DNA of 59,826 nucleotides from Methylocystis suflitae (GTDB lineage Bacteria; Pseudomonadota; Alphaproteobacteria; Rhizobiales; Beijerinckiaceae). The stretch lies in NCBI RefSeq assembly GCF_024448135.1, contig NZ_JAMRYX010000063.1:1-59826 (forward strand), in the 5' to 3' direction. The translations under genes were made by a program, and so were the position numbers. Below the pieces are notes generated by a model, which saw only the letters and a program-made list of their open reading frames with translations, was not told where the DNA came from and did no database searches. Positions 8,216-16,918 of this stretch are shown in pieces (position 1 is the first letter of the stretch; every line of letters begins with the position of its first letter).

Positions 8216-8304
8216 AGCAGGTTCGATGAGAACCTGCTCCAGCATTTTGATTTTGAGCGATTCCTTATCGATCACATGATTCCATGTGATCGGGAAGCGC
8301 TCTA
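8216..8304. repeat. Dispersed palindromic repeat, family A, copy 1 (within gcv operon)
   Basis: Two hairpins, AGCAGGTT-cgatgag-AACCTGCT and GATCACATG-attc-CATGTGATC, joined by a conserved spacer containing GAGCGATTCCTTATC. Read on the minus strand it matches the copies at 24624 and 56175. It begins right after the gcvH stop and ends 18 bases before gcvPA, so the operon mRNA would carry two strong hairpins at this point. It could affect mRNA processing or relative expression of gcvTH and gcvP. Confidence 0.85.
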
Positions 8305-8321
8305 AGCGCAAGGAAAAGACG

Positions 8322-9662
8322 ATGCGCTATCATCCGCTGTCAGAGGCCGACAGAAGCGCAATGCTCGCGACGATCGGCGTTCCATCGATGGAGTCGCTCT
8401 ACGCCGATGCGCCGCCGGAGACGCTATTGAAGGCGCCGCTCGACCTGCCGAAGGGCAAGTCCGAGCTCGACGTCGAGCGTTTTTTCGCAAGGCTTGCCGC
8501 CCGCAACATGCCTGCGTCGCGCGCGCCGTTCTTTGTCGGCGCCAGCGCCTATAAGCATCACATCCCCGCGAGCGTCGATCATCTCATTCAACGCTCGGAG
8601 TTCTTGACGAGCTACACGCCCTATCAGCCGGAGATCTCGCAGGGCACGCTGCAATATCTCTTCGAGTTCCAGACTCAGGTCGCTCTGCTCACCGGCATGG
8701 AGGTCGCCAACGCCTCGATGTACGACGGCTCAACGGCGACCGCCGAAGCCGTGCTCATGGCGCATCGGGTGACGAAGCGGCGCAAGGCGCTGCTCTCTGG
8801 CGGGCTACATCCGCATTACGCCGAAGTCGTGCGCACCATCTCGCGCCTCGCGGAAGACGAAGTCGAGACGATGGCGCCCGACGTTCGCGCCGCCGAAGAT
8901 CTCATCGCGCGCATTGACGACACGCTTTCCTGTGTTGTCGTGCAGACGCCCGACGTCTTCGGCAATCTGCGCGACCTGACGAAGATCGCGGAAGCCTGCC
9001 ATCGGAACGGCGCGCTCCTTGTCGCCGTCTTCACCGAAGCGGTCTCTCTCGGTCTGCTTAAATCTCCTGGCGCGATGGACGCCGACATTGTCGTGGGCGA
9101 GGGCCAGTCGATCGGCAATTCGCTGAATTTCGGCGGGCCTTATGTCGGGCTCTTCGCCACGCGGCATGAATTCCTGCGGCAGATGCCTGGCCGCCTCGCC
9201 GGCGAAAGCGTCGACGCCGACGGCAGGCGCTCCTATGTGCTGACGCTTTCGACGCGCGAGCAGCATATCCGCCGCGATAAAGCGACCTCCAACATCTGCA
9301 CCAACTCCGGCCTCTGCGCGCTCGCCTTCACCATCCATCTGACCTTGCTTGGCGACGCCGGACTGACGCGGCTCGCGCGCGTCAATCACGCCAATGCGGT
9401 CTTGCTGGCGCAGATGCTTGCCGACGTTCAAAACGTCGATGTTCTCAACGAAGCCTTCTTCAACGAGTTTACGCTTCGCGTCGAAGGCGACGCCGCCGCG
9501 CTTGTTGAGAGAATGGCGGCGCGCGGCGTCCTCGCCGGCGTTCCCGTCTCGCGACTTCTGCCGCACGCCGGGCTTGACGATCTGCTCATCGTCGCCGCCA
9601 CCGAAGTCAATACAAGTGAAGATCGCGACGCCTTCGTCGCGGCGCTTAAGGAGTCGCTCTGA
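8322..9662 (+). CDS. gcvPA: Glycine dehydrogenase (decarboxylating) subunit 1
   Basis: 446 residues, the N-terminal half of a split P protein. Together with GcvPB it decarboxylates glycine using PLP and loads the aminomethyl group on GcvH. Landmarks are 'RYHPLSEADR' at the N-terminus, 'GAYSAYKHHIP'-like text ('GASAYKHHIP'), 'TPYQPEISQGTLQ', 'NASMYDGSTA' and the late 'TREQHIRRDKATSNICTN' region. ATG 8322 is chosen because AAGGAAAAG precedes it closely; an earlier in-frame ATG at 8286 lies inside the palindromic repeat. The stop overlaps the gcvPB start by one base. Confidence 0.95.
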   Translation: MRYHPLSEADRSAMLATIGVPSMESLYADAPPETLLKAPLDLPKGKSELDVERFFARLAARNMPASRAPFFVGASAYKHHIPASVDHLIQRSEFLTSYTPYQPEISQGTLQYLFEFQTQVALLTGMEVANASMYDGSTATAEAVLMAHRVTKRRKALLSGGLHPHYAEVVRTISRLAEDEVETMAPDVRAAEDLIARIDDTLSCVVVQTPDVFGNLRDLTKIAEACHRNGALLVAVFTEAVSLGLLKSPGAMDADIVVGEGQSIGNSLNFGGPYVGLFATRHEFLRQMPGRLAGESVDADGRRSYVLTLSTREQHIRRDKATSNICTNSGLCALAFTIHLTLLGDAGLTRLARVNHANAVLLAQMLADVQNVDVLNEAFFNEFTLRVEGDAAALVERMAARGVLAGVPVSRLLPHAGLDDLLIVAATEVNTSEDRDAFVAALKESL

Positions 9663-11206
9663 TGCTCGACAGACCCGCAGTCGTCGAACCGCTCGATGAT
9701 GACAAAACGCCTGCGACCTTCACCGGCAATCGCGGGCTCGATCAGGAAGAGCCGCTGATCTTCGAGATCGGCCGGCTTGACGCGACCGGCGTCGATATCG
9801 ACGACCCTGCGCCCATCGCGACGCGGCTCGGCGCGCTTGAGCGCAACGCGCCCATCGGTCTTCCGGGACTCACCGAACCGGAGACGATGCGCCATTACGT
9901 GCGCCTCTCGCGCAAGAATTATTCGATCGACGCCGGACTCTATCCGCTCGGCTCCTGCACGATGAAGCATAATCCGCGCAGCAATGAGAAGATCGCGCGC
10001 TATGAAGGCTTCGCGGATATCCATCCGCTGCAGCCGCAATCGACCGCGCAGGGCGCGCTGGAGTTGATGCAGATTCTCGCCGACTGGCTGATGACGCTTA
10101 CCAATATGCCGGCGGTAGCGATGTCGCCGAAGGCCGGCGCGCATGGCGAACTCTGCGGCATGATGGCGATCAAGTCTGCGATCGCCGCGAGGGGCGAAAG
10201 CGCGACGCGCAATGTCGTCCTCATTCCGCAATCGGCGCATGGCACCAATCCGGCAACGGCCGCGCTGCTTGGCTTTTCCGTGCGCGTCGTTCCGGCGGCG
10301 CCCGACGGAACGGTGCGGGCGCAAGCCGTTAAGGACGCGCTCGCTCCGGACGTCGCGGCGATCATGCTGACGAACCCGAACACCTGCGGGCTGTTCGAGC
10401 GCGAGATCGTCGAGATCGCCGACGCGATGCATGAGGCCGGCGGCTACTTCTATTGCGATGGCGCGAATTTCAACGCCATCGCCGGCGTCGCGCGTCCGGG
10501 CGACTTCGGCATCGACGCCATGCACATCAATCTGCACAAGACCTTCTCGACGCCGCATGGCGGCGGCGGCCCCGGCGCAGGCCCGGTCGTTCTCTCAGAA
10601 CGTCTTGCGCCTTTCGCGCCGGTCCCGTTCATCCGCCGCAACGGCGACGCGTTGGAGCTGGTCGAAGACGCCGAAGGCACGCAGAGCTTCGGACGGCTCA
10701 CCGCCTTCCACGGCCAGATGGGCATGTTCGTGCGGGCGCTCGCATATATGCTTGCGCATGGGACCGACGGGCTTGCGCAGGCCTCGAAAGACGCCGTGCT
10801 GGCGGCGAACTATGTCCGCGCGTCGCTGCGCGATGTGATGACTCAGCCGTTCGGCGATCGCATCTGCATGCATGAAGTTCTGTTCGACGACGCCTGGCTG
10901 CGCGGCGCCGGCGTGACGACGCTCGATTTCGCCAAGGCGATGATCGACGAGGGCTATCATCCGATGACGATTTATTTCCCGCTCGTCGTCCATGGCGCGA
11001 TGCTCATCGAGCCGACGGAGTCGGAATCGAAAGCCTCGCTCGATCTCTTCATCGCGACGCTGCACGATCTTGCGCGGAGCGCCAAAGCCGGCGAGGTCGC
11101 GCGCTTTACCCCCGCGCCGCGATTGGCGCCGCGTAGGCGCGTCGATGAAGCGCTCGCGGCGAGAAAGCCGGTGCTGCGGTGGGAGGAGAAAGCGGCGGCG
11201 AGTTAG
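9662..11206 (+). CDS. gcvPB: Glycine dehydrogenase (decarboxylating) subunit 2
   Basis: 514 residues, the C-terminal half of the split P protein, carrying the PLP-binding lysine in 'NLHKTFSTPHGGGGPG'. Other family motifs are 'GLYPLGSCTMKHNPR' near residue 95 and 'TNPNTCGLFE'. The start overlaps the gcvPA stop (TGATG). It completes the gcvT-H-PA-PB operon that begins with the glycine riboswitch. The L protein (lipoamide dehydrogenase) is not in this window. Confidence 0.95.
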   Translation: MLDRPAVVEPLDDDKTPATFTGNRGLDQEEPLIFEIGRLDATGVDIDDPAPIATRLGALERNAPIGLPGLTEPETMRHYVRLSRKNYSIDAGLYPLGSCTMKHNPRSNEKIARYEGFADIHPLQPQSTAQGALELMQILADWLMTLTNMPAVAMSPKAGAHGELCGMMAIKSAIAARGESATRNVVLIPQSAHGTNPATAALLGFSVRVVPAAPDGTVRAQAVKDALAPDVAAIMLTNPNTCGLFEREIVEIADAMHEAGGYFYCDGANFNAIAGVARPGDFGIDAMHINLHKTFSTPHGGGGPGAGPVVLSERLAPFAPVPFIRRNGDALELVEDAEGTQSFGRLTAFHGQMGMFVRALAYMLAHGTDGLAQASKDAVLAANYVRASLRDVMTQPFGDRICMHEVLFDDAWLRGAGVTTLDFAKAMIDEGYHPMTIYFPLVVHGAMLIEPTESESKASLDLFIATLHDLARSAKAGEVARFTPAPRLAPRRRVDEALAARKPVLRWEEKAAAS

Positions 11207-11280
11207 GAGCGGGTCGTCGTGACGAAGCCGCATTGCGAGTCCGTCTCCTATGAACTCCGTTTGATCCGTTCGCTTGGCGT

Positions 11281-11382
11281 GTCATTCCCGGCGGGCCGAA
11301 GGCCTGACCGGGAATCCAGAGCAACGTCACGAAAGATTGGTTCTTTCTGGATTCCCGATCGCGCGCAAAGCGCGCAATGACA
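11281..11382. repeat. Dispersed palindromic repeat, family B
   Basis: Matches the common Rhizobiales repeat built from GTCATTCCCGG ... CCGGGAATCCAGA ... CTGGATTCCCGATC ... GCGCAATGACA. The outer ends (GTCATT and AATGAC) and the inner TCTGGATTCCC/GGGAATCCAGA arms are inverted repeats. It occupies the gap between the convergent gcvPB and cytochrome c peroxidase genes, where it may act as a bidirectional terminator. Confidence 0.85.
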
Positions 11383-11417
11383 TCCGAACTGTATATCAGA
11401 ACGCCGCAGCCTGATCG

Positions 11418-12500
11418 TCACTGAGCCTGGCTGAACGGCGGCCCGGTGCGCGGCGGCAGAATCGGCAGCACGACCTCAGGCTGGCGCCCGGTTAGCGAAT
11501 CGAGGAAGGCGACGATCTTATCGGTCTCGTCGGCGCTAAGCGCGACGCCGAGCTGGCTTTCGCCCATCACCGCCACGGCCTTCTTCAAATCGAAGGTCGA
11601 GCCGGTGTGGAAATAGGGCGCCGTCAGTTCGACATTGCGCAGTGAGGGAACCTTGAAGGCGTATTTGTCGGCGATCGCCTTGGTGACCGCGAAGCGGCCC
11701 AAGTCGTCCGGCGGCAGAAATTCCGCGGTCGGCTGTTTGACGACGCCGAAACGCGCATACATGCCGCCGCCGACGTTGACGCCGTTATGGCAACTCGCGC
11801 AGCCCTTCTCGATGAAGAGCTTCAACCCGTCCTTCTGCGCGTCGGACAATGCCTGATCCTCGCCCTTCAGCCAGCGGTCGAAGGGCGCGTCGGGCGTGAT
11901 CAGCGTCGCCTCGAAAAGCGCGATGGCGCGGCCGATGTTGGCATAGGCGACGGGATCGCTCTGCTCGGGAAAGGCCTGTTTGAAGGCCGCCACATAGCCG
12001 GGGATTCCCTTGAAGAGTTCGACGGCGCGCTGCTTTGCGGCCGCATGTTCCGTCGGATTGATCGGCATCGGTCCGCCGCGGGTTTTCAGCATCGCCTTGG
12101 GATTGGCCATCACCGAATTGACCACCTGATCGGAAAGATCAGCGGCGCGGCCGTCCCAATATTGGGCCTTGTTGAAAATGGCGTTCATCACCGTGAGCAC
12201 TTCGCGGCCCGCGAGCTGCGCATTGTGGCCCCCCGAAAGCGCGCCGCCGTCGACGCCGCCCATGCTCAAATTGTGACAATCTGCGCAGCTGATGTCGTGG
12301 GTCTCGGAAAGTCGCGGCTCGAAATACAGCATCTTGCCGAGCGCGAGTTTTTCGGGCGTCGCCGTCTCTCCAGGAATCGCCGGCGGCGCTGACGGAATTG
12401 GCTGGAAAAGCTCCTTCGCCCGGTCCCTCAGGCCTGCGTCGGCAAACGCCGGGCCGCCGACAAGAAGCGCGACAAGAAAGACGATCGAAGAAAGACGCAT
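11418..12500 (-). CDS. Di-haem cytochrome c peroxidase / MauG-family protein
   Basis: About 360 residues with an N-terminal signal peptide ending near 'GGPAFADA', so it is periplasmic. Two haem c motifs are visible: CADCH in 'DISCADCHNLSMGG' and CASCH in 'KGCASCHNGVNVGG'. Spacing and the 'AGREVLTVMNAIFN...YWDGRA' and 'YFHTGS' segments are those of bacterial cytochrome c peroxidases, which reduce H2O2 with electrons from cytochrome c. MauG-type enzymes share the fold, so substrate is not certain. A GTG at 12512 would add four residues; ATG 12500 gives a cleaner signal peptide. Confidence 0.88.
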   Translation of the reverse strand: MRLSSIVFLVALLVGGPAFADAGLRDRAKELFQPIPSAPPAIPGETATPEKLALGKMLYFEPRLSETHDISCADCHNLSMGGVDGGALSGGHNAQLAGREVLTVMNAIFNKAQYWDGRAADLSDQVVNSVMANPKAMLKTRGGPMPINPTEHAAAKQRAVELFKGIPGYVAAFKQAFPEQSDPVAYANIGRAIALFEATLITPDAPFDRWLKGEDQALSDAQKDGLKLFIEKGCASCHNGVNVGGGMYARFGVVKQPTAEFLPPDDLGRFAVTKAIADKYAFKVPSLRNVELTAPYFHTGSTFDLKKAVAVMGESQLGVALSADETDKIVAFLDSLTGRQPEVVLPILPPRTGPPFSQAQ

Positions 12501-12603
12501 GGCGGATTTCACCCGGATGGAAGCGGCGCAAGAGGTTGAAGCTTATACCACAGCTGCATCGGCGCGAGGCTAGATGCGTCGGTCGGCGGCTAAGCGTCAC
12601 ACG

Positions 12604-13248
12604 TCACTGGCTCGCCCAGAGAATGCGCGCCATCCAGCTGACCTCGTCGCGCGGAATCGTGCGGTCCGGGTAGGCCGGATTGACCGAACGCAGCTCGATC
12701 GTTCGCGCCGTTTCGCGCTTCAGCTCCTTGGCCATGATCTCGCCCGAGGTGGTCTTGACGACCACCCGGTCGCCGCGCCGCACCGGCGCGGCCGGCGAGA
12801 CGATCACCACATCGCCGTCGCGATACAGCGGCGCCATGGAGTCGCCTGAGATCTCGAGCGCGTAGGAATGTTCGTCGGCCTCGGCCAATACGTCGATTTC
12901 GTCCCAGCCGGCGCCGGTGGCGAAGCCCGCATCGTCGAAAAAGCCGCCGACCCCCGCCTGCGCCAGGCCGATCAGCGGCCGCGTATGGCGCAACCGGCCG
13001 GCGGCGCTATTCGCCATCACCAAGGACATGAATTCGTCGAGCCCGGCGCCGGTCGCCTGCAACACTTTGGCGATCGATTCGGTCGAGGGCCAGCGCTGGC
13101 GCCCGCTCGCCGTTTCGCGCTTCGAGCGGTTGAAGGTCGTGGGATCGAGGCCCGCCTTGCGCGCTAGGCCCGATGGCGTCATGCCATATCGCTCGCCGAG
13201 CGCGTCGATCGCCGCCCAGATCTGAGCATGGGTGAGAATGTCGGACAT
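12604..13248 (-). CDS. HTH-S24 family transcriptional repressor with autocleavage dyad
   Basis: 214 residues. Residues about 5-75 form a helix-turn-helix domain ('MTPSGLARKAGLDPTTFNRSK'-type, with recognition helix near 33-44). Residues about 90-214 are a LexA/CI-like S24 peptidase domain: candidate cleavage site A98-G99 in 'GLAQAG', nucleophile S137 in 'GDSMAPLYRDGD' and K174 in 'MAKELKR'. The Ser-Lys spacing of 37 equals that of E. coli LexA (S119, K156), so RecA-stimulated or stress-induced self-cleavage is plausible. It is not LexA itself, since the HTH differs. Divergent from an anion permease, with operator-like repeats between them. Confidence 0.85.
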   Translation of the reverse strand: MSDILTHAQIWAAIDALGERYGMTPSGLARKAGLDPTTFNRSKRETASGRQRWPSTESIAKVLQATGAGLDEFMSLVMANSAAGRLRHTRPLIGLAQAGVGGFFDDAGFATGAGWDEIDVLAEADEHSYALEISGDSMAPLYRDGDVVIVSPAAPVRRGDRVVVKTTSGEIMAKELKRETARTIELRSVNPAYPDRTIPRDEVSWMARILWASQ

Positions 13249-13271
13249 GTCTGGCCGCGGCTCGGAAGAGT

Positions 13272-13319
13272 TTCCTATTGGATAGGAATATATCTATTAA
13301 CCATGCCGCACAATAGGAA
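13272..13319. promoter_or_regulatory. Operator-like palindrome and third half-site
   Basis: TTCCTAT-tgg-ATAGGAA at 13272-13288 is a perfect 7-bp inverted repeat. A third copy of the half-site ATAGGAA occurs at 13313-13319, 31 bp (about three helical turns) from the second. They lie in the AT-rich patch just upstream of the S24 repressor start (13248) and facing the permease gene. Autoregulation by the repressor is inferred. Confidence 0.6.
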
Positions 13320-13414
13320 ATTGGCGCTGCGGCTTGGCGCGCGCGAGGCCAGGCGCCATAACCTCCTCTTCCTGCGTAGTCTTCCACGCCGCGCGCTCTA
13401 ACTTGCCGGGTTGC

Positions 13415-14797
13415 ATGCCCTCCTCGCCCGAGCCCGCGCCACATCGCCCGCGCCGCCCCTTCCTCACGCTCTGGCTTGGGATTTTCGTCGCTATCGGTGT
13501 CGCGGGGGGCGCGGCCTTGGCCGCCGTCGTGGTCCTGGGGCTCGGCGAATTTCTGTCGCTATTGAGCCGCCTGCCGACGCCGACGCCGCAGAAGGGCGCC
13601 GTCGCAGCGATCTTCGCGGCGACCTATCTCGTGCTCGCGATCGGCAAGCTGCCCTATTATCGGCTCGACCGCGCCGGCGGCGCGCTGCTCGGCGCGAGCC
13701 TGATGATCGGCGCTGGCGCCTTGAGCCTCGACGAGGCCTATCGGGCCATCGATTTCGACGCGATCACTTTGCTGCTTGGCATGATGATCGTCGTCGCCAA
13801 TCTGCGCCTTTCGGGCTTCTTCCGCCGCGCCGCCGATTGGCTGGCGGATGTCGCGCGCCGCCCGATCTTTCTGCTTGCGGCGGTCGCGGCGGCGACGGGG
13901 CTGTTTTCCGCTTTTCTCGTCAATGACGCGATCTGTCTCGTGATGCCGCCGCTGGTCGTCGATCTGGCGCAACGCCTTAAGCGCGATCCGACGCCCTATG
14001 TTTTGTCGATCCCGCTCGCCTCCAATGTCGGCAGCGTCGCGACGATCACCGGCAATCCGCAAAATATGATCATCGCTGCCGCCTCGGGCATTTCCTACGG
14101 CGACTTCGCGCAGGCGCTCTGGCCCATCGCGCTCGCCGGCGTCGCGCTCACGATCCTCTTTGTGGCGCTCGCCTTTCCGCGCGAATTTTTCTCGCGCGAG
14201 AAATTGCCGCCGATCGTCGCGGCGCCGCGCCCCTATCATCGCGCGCTCGCCTCTAAAGCCCTGTTGATCACCGCGGCGATGATCGCATTCTTTTTCGCCG
14301 GCGTTCCGCCCGCCAAAGCGGCGATCATCGCCGGCGGGCTGCTGCTGCTCACGCGGCGCGTCGGATCGAAAAAGATCTATCGCGAAATCGACTGGCCGCT
14401 GCTTTTGATGTTCGCCGGACTCTTCATCGTCGTCGGCGCCTTCGACAAGGTGGTGCTGACGCCAGGAGAGATCGCGGACGTCGGGAGGCTCAGACTCGAT
14501 GACGCCTCGACGCTCGCGCTCGTCTCCGCCGTGCTGTCCAATATCGTCAGCAATGTGCCGGCGGTTCTCGCGCTGAAGCCGTTCATCATCGGACTGAGCG
14601 ATCCGAGGCGCGCCTGGCTCATCGTCGCCATGGCCTCGACGCTCGCCGGCAATTTCACGCTTGTCGGCTCGATCGCCAATCTCATCGTCGTCGAGCGGGC
14701 GCGCGCGCTCGGGCTGACGATCGGCTTCTGGACCTATTTCAAGGTCGGCGCGCCGCTGACCCTCGCGACGATCGCGCTCGGACTGTGGAGGTTGTAG
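13415..14797 (+). CDS. ArsB/NhaD-like SLC13 family anion permease
   Basis: 460 residues with about 11-12 hydrophobic segments. Ion-transporter superfamily motifs include 'LVNDAICLVMPPLVV', 'ASNVGSVATITGNPQNM', 'LSNIVSNVPAVL' and 'AGNFTLVGSIANLIV', the repeated helical-hairpin and N-rich turns of the arsenite/citrate/Na+:H+ permease group. Substrate cannot be told from sequence. ATG 13415 places the start right before the first hydrophobic segment; an earlier start at 13334 would add an unlikely tail. Divergent from the S24 repressor, which may control it. Ends six bases from the convergent antiporter gene. Confidence 0.82.
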   Translation: MPSSPEPAPHRPRRPFLTLWLGIFVAIGVAGGAALAAVVVLGLGEFLSLLSRLPTPTPQKGAVAAIFAATYLVLAIGKLPYYRLDRAGGALLGASLMIGAGALSLDEAYRAIDFDAITLLLGMMIVVANLRLSGFFRRAADWLADVARRPIFLLAAVAAATGLFSAFLVNDAICLVMPPLVVDLAQRLKRDPTPYVLSIPLASNVGSVATITGNPQNMIIAAASGISYGDFAQALWPIALAGVALTILFVALAFPREFFSREKLPPIVAAPRPYHRALASKALLITAAMIAFFFAGVPPAKAAIIAGGLLLLTRRVGSKKIYREIDWPLLLMFAGLFIVVGAFDKVVLTPGEIADVGRLRLDDASTLALVSAVLSNIVSNVPAVLALKPFIIGLSDPRRAWLIVAMASTLAGNFTLVGSIANLIVVERARALGLTIGFWTYFKVGAPLTLATIALGLWRL

Positions 14798-14802
14798 GGA
14801 GG

Positions 14803-16659
14803 CTACGCCTCCTCCTCGCTTTCTTCCGCAGCGCGTCCCGATATGCGCCGGCGCGCATGCTCGCGCCTGATCTTTCGGTTGCGCTCCGCGTGGCGGGCGC
14901 GCGTCTTGTCGTCGGACGGCTGCAGCAGCTTGCGAAACTCGTCGCGTTTCCCATGAATCGAGGCGATGACGTAGCCCATTGGCACGCCGATATCGACGAG
15001 CACGGTTTCGGCGAGCTGCAGGCTTGCTTCGACCGTTTCGGGAATCGCGTCGGTTGCGCCAAACTCATAGAGTTCGGTCGCGTGATGCGCGTCGCGGGCG
15101 CGCGCCACGATGGTGAGATCGCCGCGGATTTCATGCGCCAGACGGACGATCTCGCCGGCCGCGTGAACATTTTCGATTGTGACGACGAGCGCGCGGGCCT
15201 GCGCCACGCCGCAACGCATCAGGAATTCGCGCCGCGTCGCATTGCCCCAGTAGATTTCGACGCCGTCCTCGCGCCCCGCGGTCACCAGCGACACGACGTT
15301 TTCGACGGCGACGAACGGGATGTCGTGGCGCTTCAACATTTCGCCGACGAGGCTGCCGATTCTGCCATAGCCGACGATCACGACGCGGTCCCCGGCGATT
15401 GCAGCCGCCGGCGCGAGATCCGCATAAAGCAGTTCGTTCTCGGCTTCCGTCGCTGGCGGGACGAGAGCGGCGCCGATCCGGCCAAGAAGGGGAATGGCGA
15501 AAATGCTGATCGTGACGACGATCATCGCATCGGCGCCGTAGTGACCCGGCAGCACGCCGACGGCCATCGCTGAGGTCAGCAGCGCGAAGGCGAATTCGCC
15601 GCCCGGCGCCAGCAGCAGCGACGCCTCGGCTGAGGGCCGCCAGTCGACGCCAAAGAGCCGCGCGAGTACGAAGATGATCGCCCCCTTAACCGCGATCAGC
15701 CCGGCGGCGTACATGAAGATCGGAAAGGGATCCGCGGCGACGGCGCCCATGTCGAGACCGGCGCCGACCGAAACGAAGAAGAGCCCGAGCAACAGGCCCT
15801 TGAACGGCTCGATCGTCACCTCGACCTCGCGCCGAAACTCCGTCTCCGCCAGCAGCAGCCCGGCGATGAAGGCGCCAAGGCCCATGGAGAATCCGGCGGC
15901 CGCCGAAAGCGCCGCCTCGCCGATGACCACGAGAAGGCAGGCGGCCATGAACAGTTCGGTCAGCTGCACGGCCGCGACCATGCGAAACAGCGGACGCAGC
16001 AGCAGCCGGCCGATGAAGATCAGCGCGCCCATGGCGAGGAAGGCGCGCCCGAACGCCCACGCCGCCTGTTCGCCCGTGAAACCGCCGTTCTTGGCTTCGG
16101 CGAGCGCGGAAACGAGAAAAAGCGCCGGCGCAACGGCAAGGTCCTGAAACAACAACACCGAGAAGGCGACGCGCCCCGAGGTTTTGTTTAAGCGCCGCGC
16201 TTCGGCGAGCACCGGCAGCACCACCGCCGTCGAGGACATAGCGAGCGCCAAACCCATCAATATCGCGGGCCCAAACTCGACGCGAAAATAATAGTAGCCA
16301 AAAGCCGCGAGCACGCTTGCGCACACCACGACCTGCGCGAGCCCCAGTCCGAAGACGAGCCGTCGCAGGCGGGCGAGACGCTCCCAGGACAGTTCGAGGC
16401 CGATCATGAACAGCAGGAAGACCAGCCCGAATTCAGCGAGATTGGAGACGCCCTCGACATTGGTGATGGTGAAATTGCGCGCCCATTCATGATCGACCGC
16501 CAAGCGGCCGAGCCCGAACGGCCCAAGCACGACGCCGGCGAAGAGAAAGCCCAGCACCGGCGAAATCTTGATGCGATGAAACAGCGGGACGACGACCCCC
16601 GCCGTGGCGAGAAAGACCAGCGCCTCGCGATAAGATTCAAGATGGATGGAGCTCGTCAT
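14803..16659 (-). CDS. CPA2 monovalent cation:proton antiporter with RCK (TrkA-N) domain, KefB/C type
   Basis: 618 residues. Residues about 5-390 form a 12-13 segment Na+/H+ exchanger membrane domain ('SPVLGFLFAGVVLGPFGLG', 'FLLFMIGLELSWERL', 'MSSTAVVLPVLAEA', 'LLFQDLAVAP'). Residues about 405-530 are a TrkA-N/RCK domain with a Rossmann 'VGYGRIGSLVGEML' and 'WGNATRREFLM'. The charged C-terminal tail is Arg/Glu rich. This architecture is that of glutathione-gated K+ efflux systems KefB/KefC, which protect cells from electrophiles. A 14-bp palindrome lies 25 bases upstream. Confidence 0.88.
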   Translation of the reverse strand: MTSSIHLESYREALVFLATAGVVVPLFHRIKISPVLGFLFAGVVLGPFGLGRLAVDHEWARNFTITNVEGVSNLAEFGLVFLLFMIGLELSWERLARLRRLVFGLGLAQVVVCASVLAAFGYYYFRVEFGPAILMGLALAMSSTAVVLPVLAEARRLNKTSGRVAFSVLLFQDLAVAPALFLVSALAEAKNGGFTGEQAAWAFGRAFLAMGALIFIGRLLLRPLFRMVAAVQLTELFMAACLLVVIGEAALSAAAGFSMGLGAFIAGLLLAETEFRREVEVTIEPFKGLLLGLFFVSVGAGLDMGAVAADPFPIFMYAAGLIAVKGAIIFVLARLFGVDWRPSAEASLLLAPGGEFAFALLTSAMAVGVLPGHYGADAMIVVTISIFAIPLLGRIGAALVPPATEAENELLYADLAPAAAIAGDRVVIVGYGRIGSLVGEMLKRHDIPFVAVENVVSLVTAGREDGVEIYWGNATRREFLMRCGVAQARALVVTIENVHAAGEIVRLAHEIRGDLTIVARARDAHHATELYEFGATDAIPETVEASLQLAETVLVDIGVPMGYVIASIHGKRDEFRKLLQPSDDKTRARHAERNRKIRREHARRRISGRAAEESEEEA

Positions 16660-16683
16660 GCCGCCTCGTTGCTCGCGCGCTGG

Positions 16684-16697
16684 TCCTTCGCGAAGGA
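16684..16697. promoter_or_regulatory. Perfect 14-bp palindrome upstream of antiporter gene
   Basis: TCCTTCGCGAAGGA, 25 bases upstream of the antiporter ATG (minus strand), in a 259-base intergenic region (16660-16918) that holds no gene I can support. It could be an operator. No known regulator consensus is recognised. Confidence 0.3.
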
Positions 16698-16918
16698 TAA
16701 ATGGGTCACGCGGCGATTGGCGATGAAGACAGCAAGAGTCGCGCCGCCGGACTGCGCAGAAGCGCGAGCCCGACGGATGCGACGCGCTGCGCGCGAAATC
16801 AATCCGATTGACGGCAAAATTCTATCCGATTCGCCTTTGGACCCGGCGATTTTTCTTCAGCCGCCGCGCTCGAGCCAGACTTTGGCTACTGATCTGCGCC
16901 GGGGGTCCAGACAGCCCT

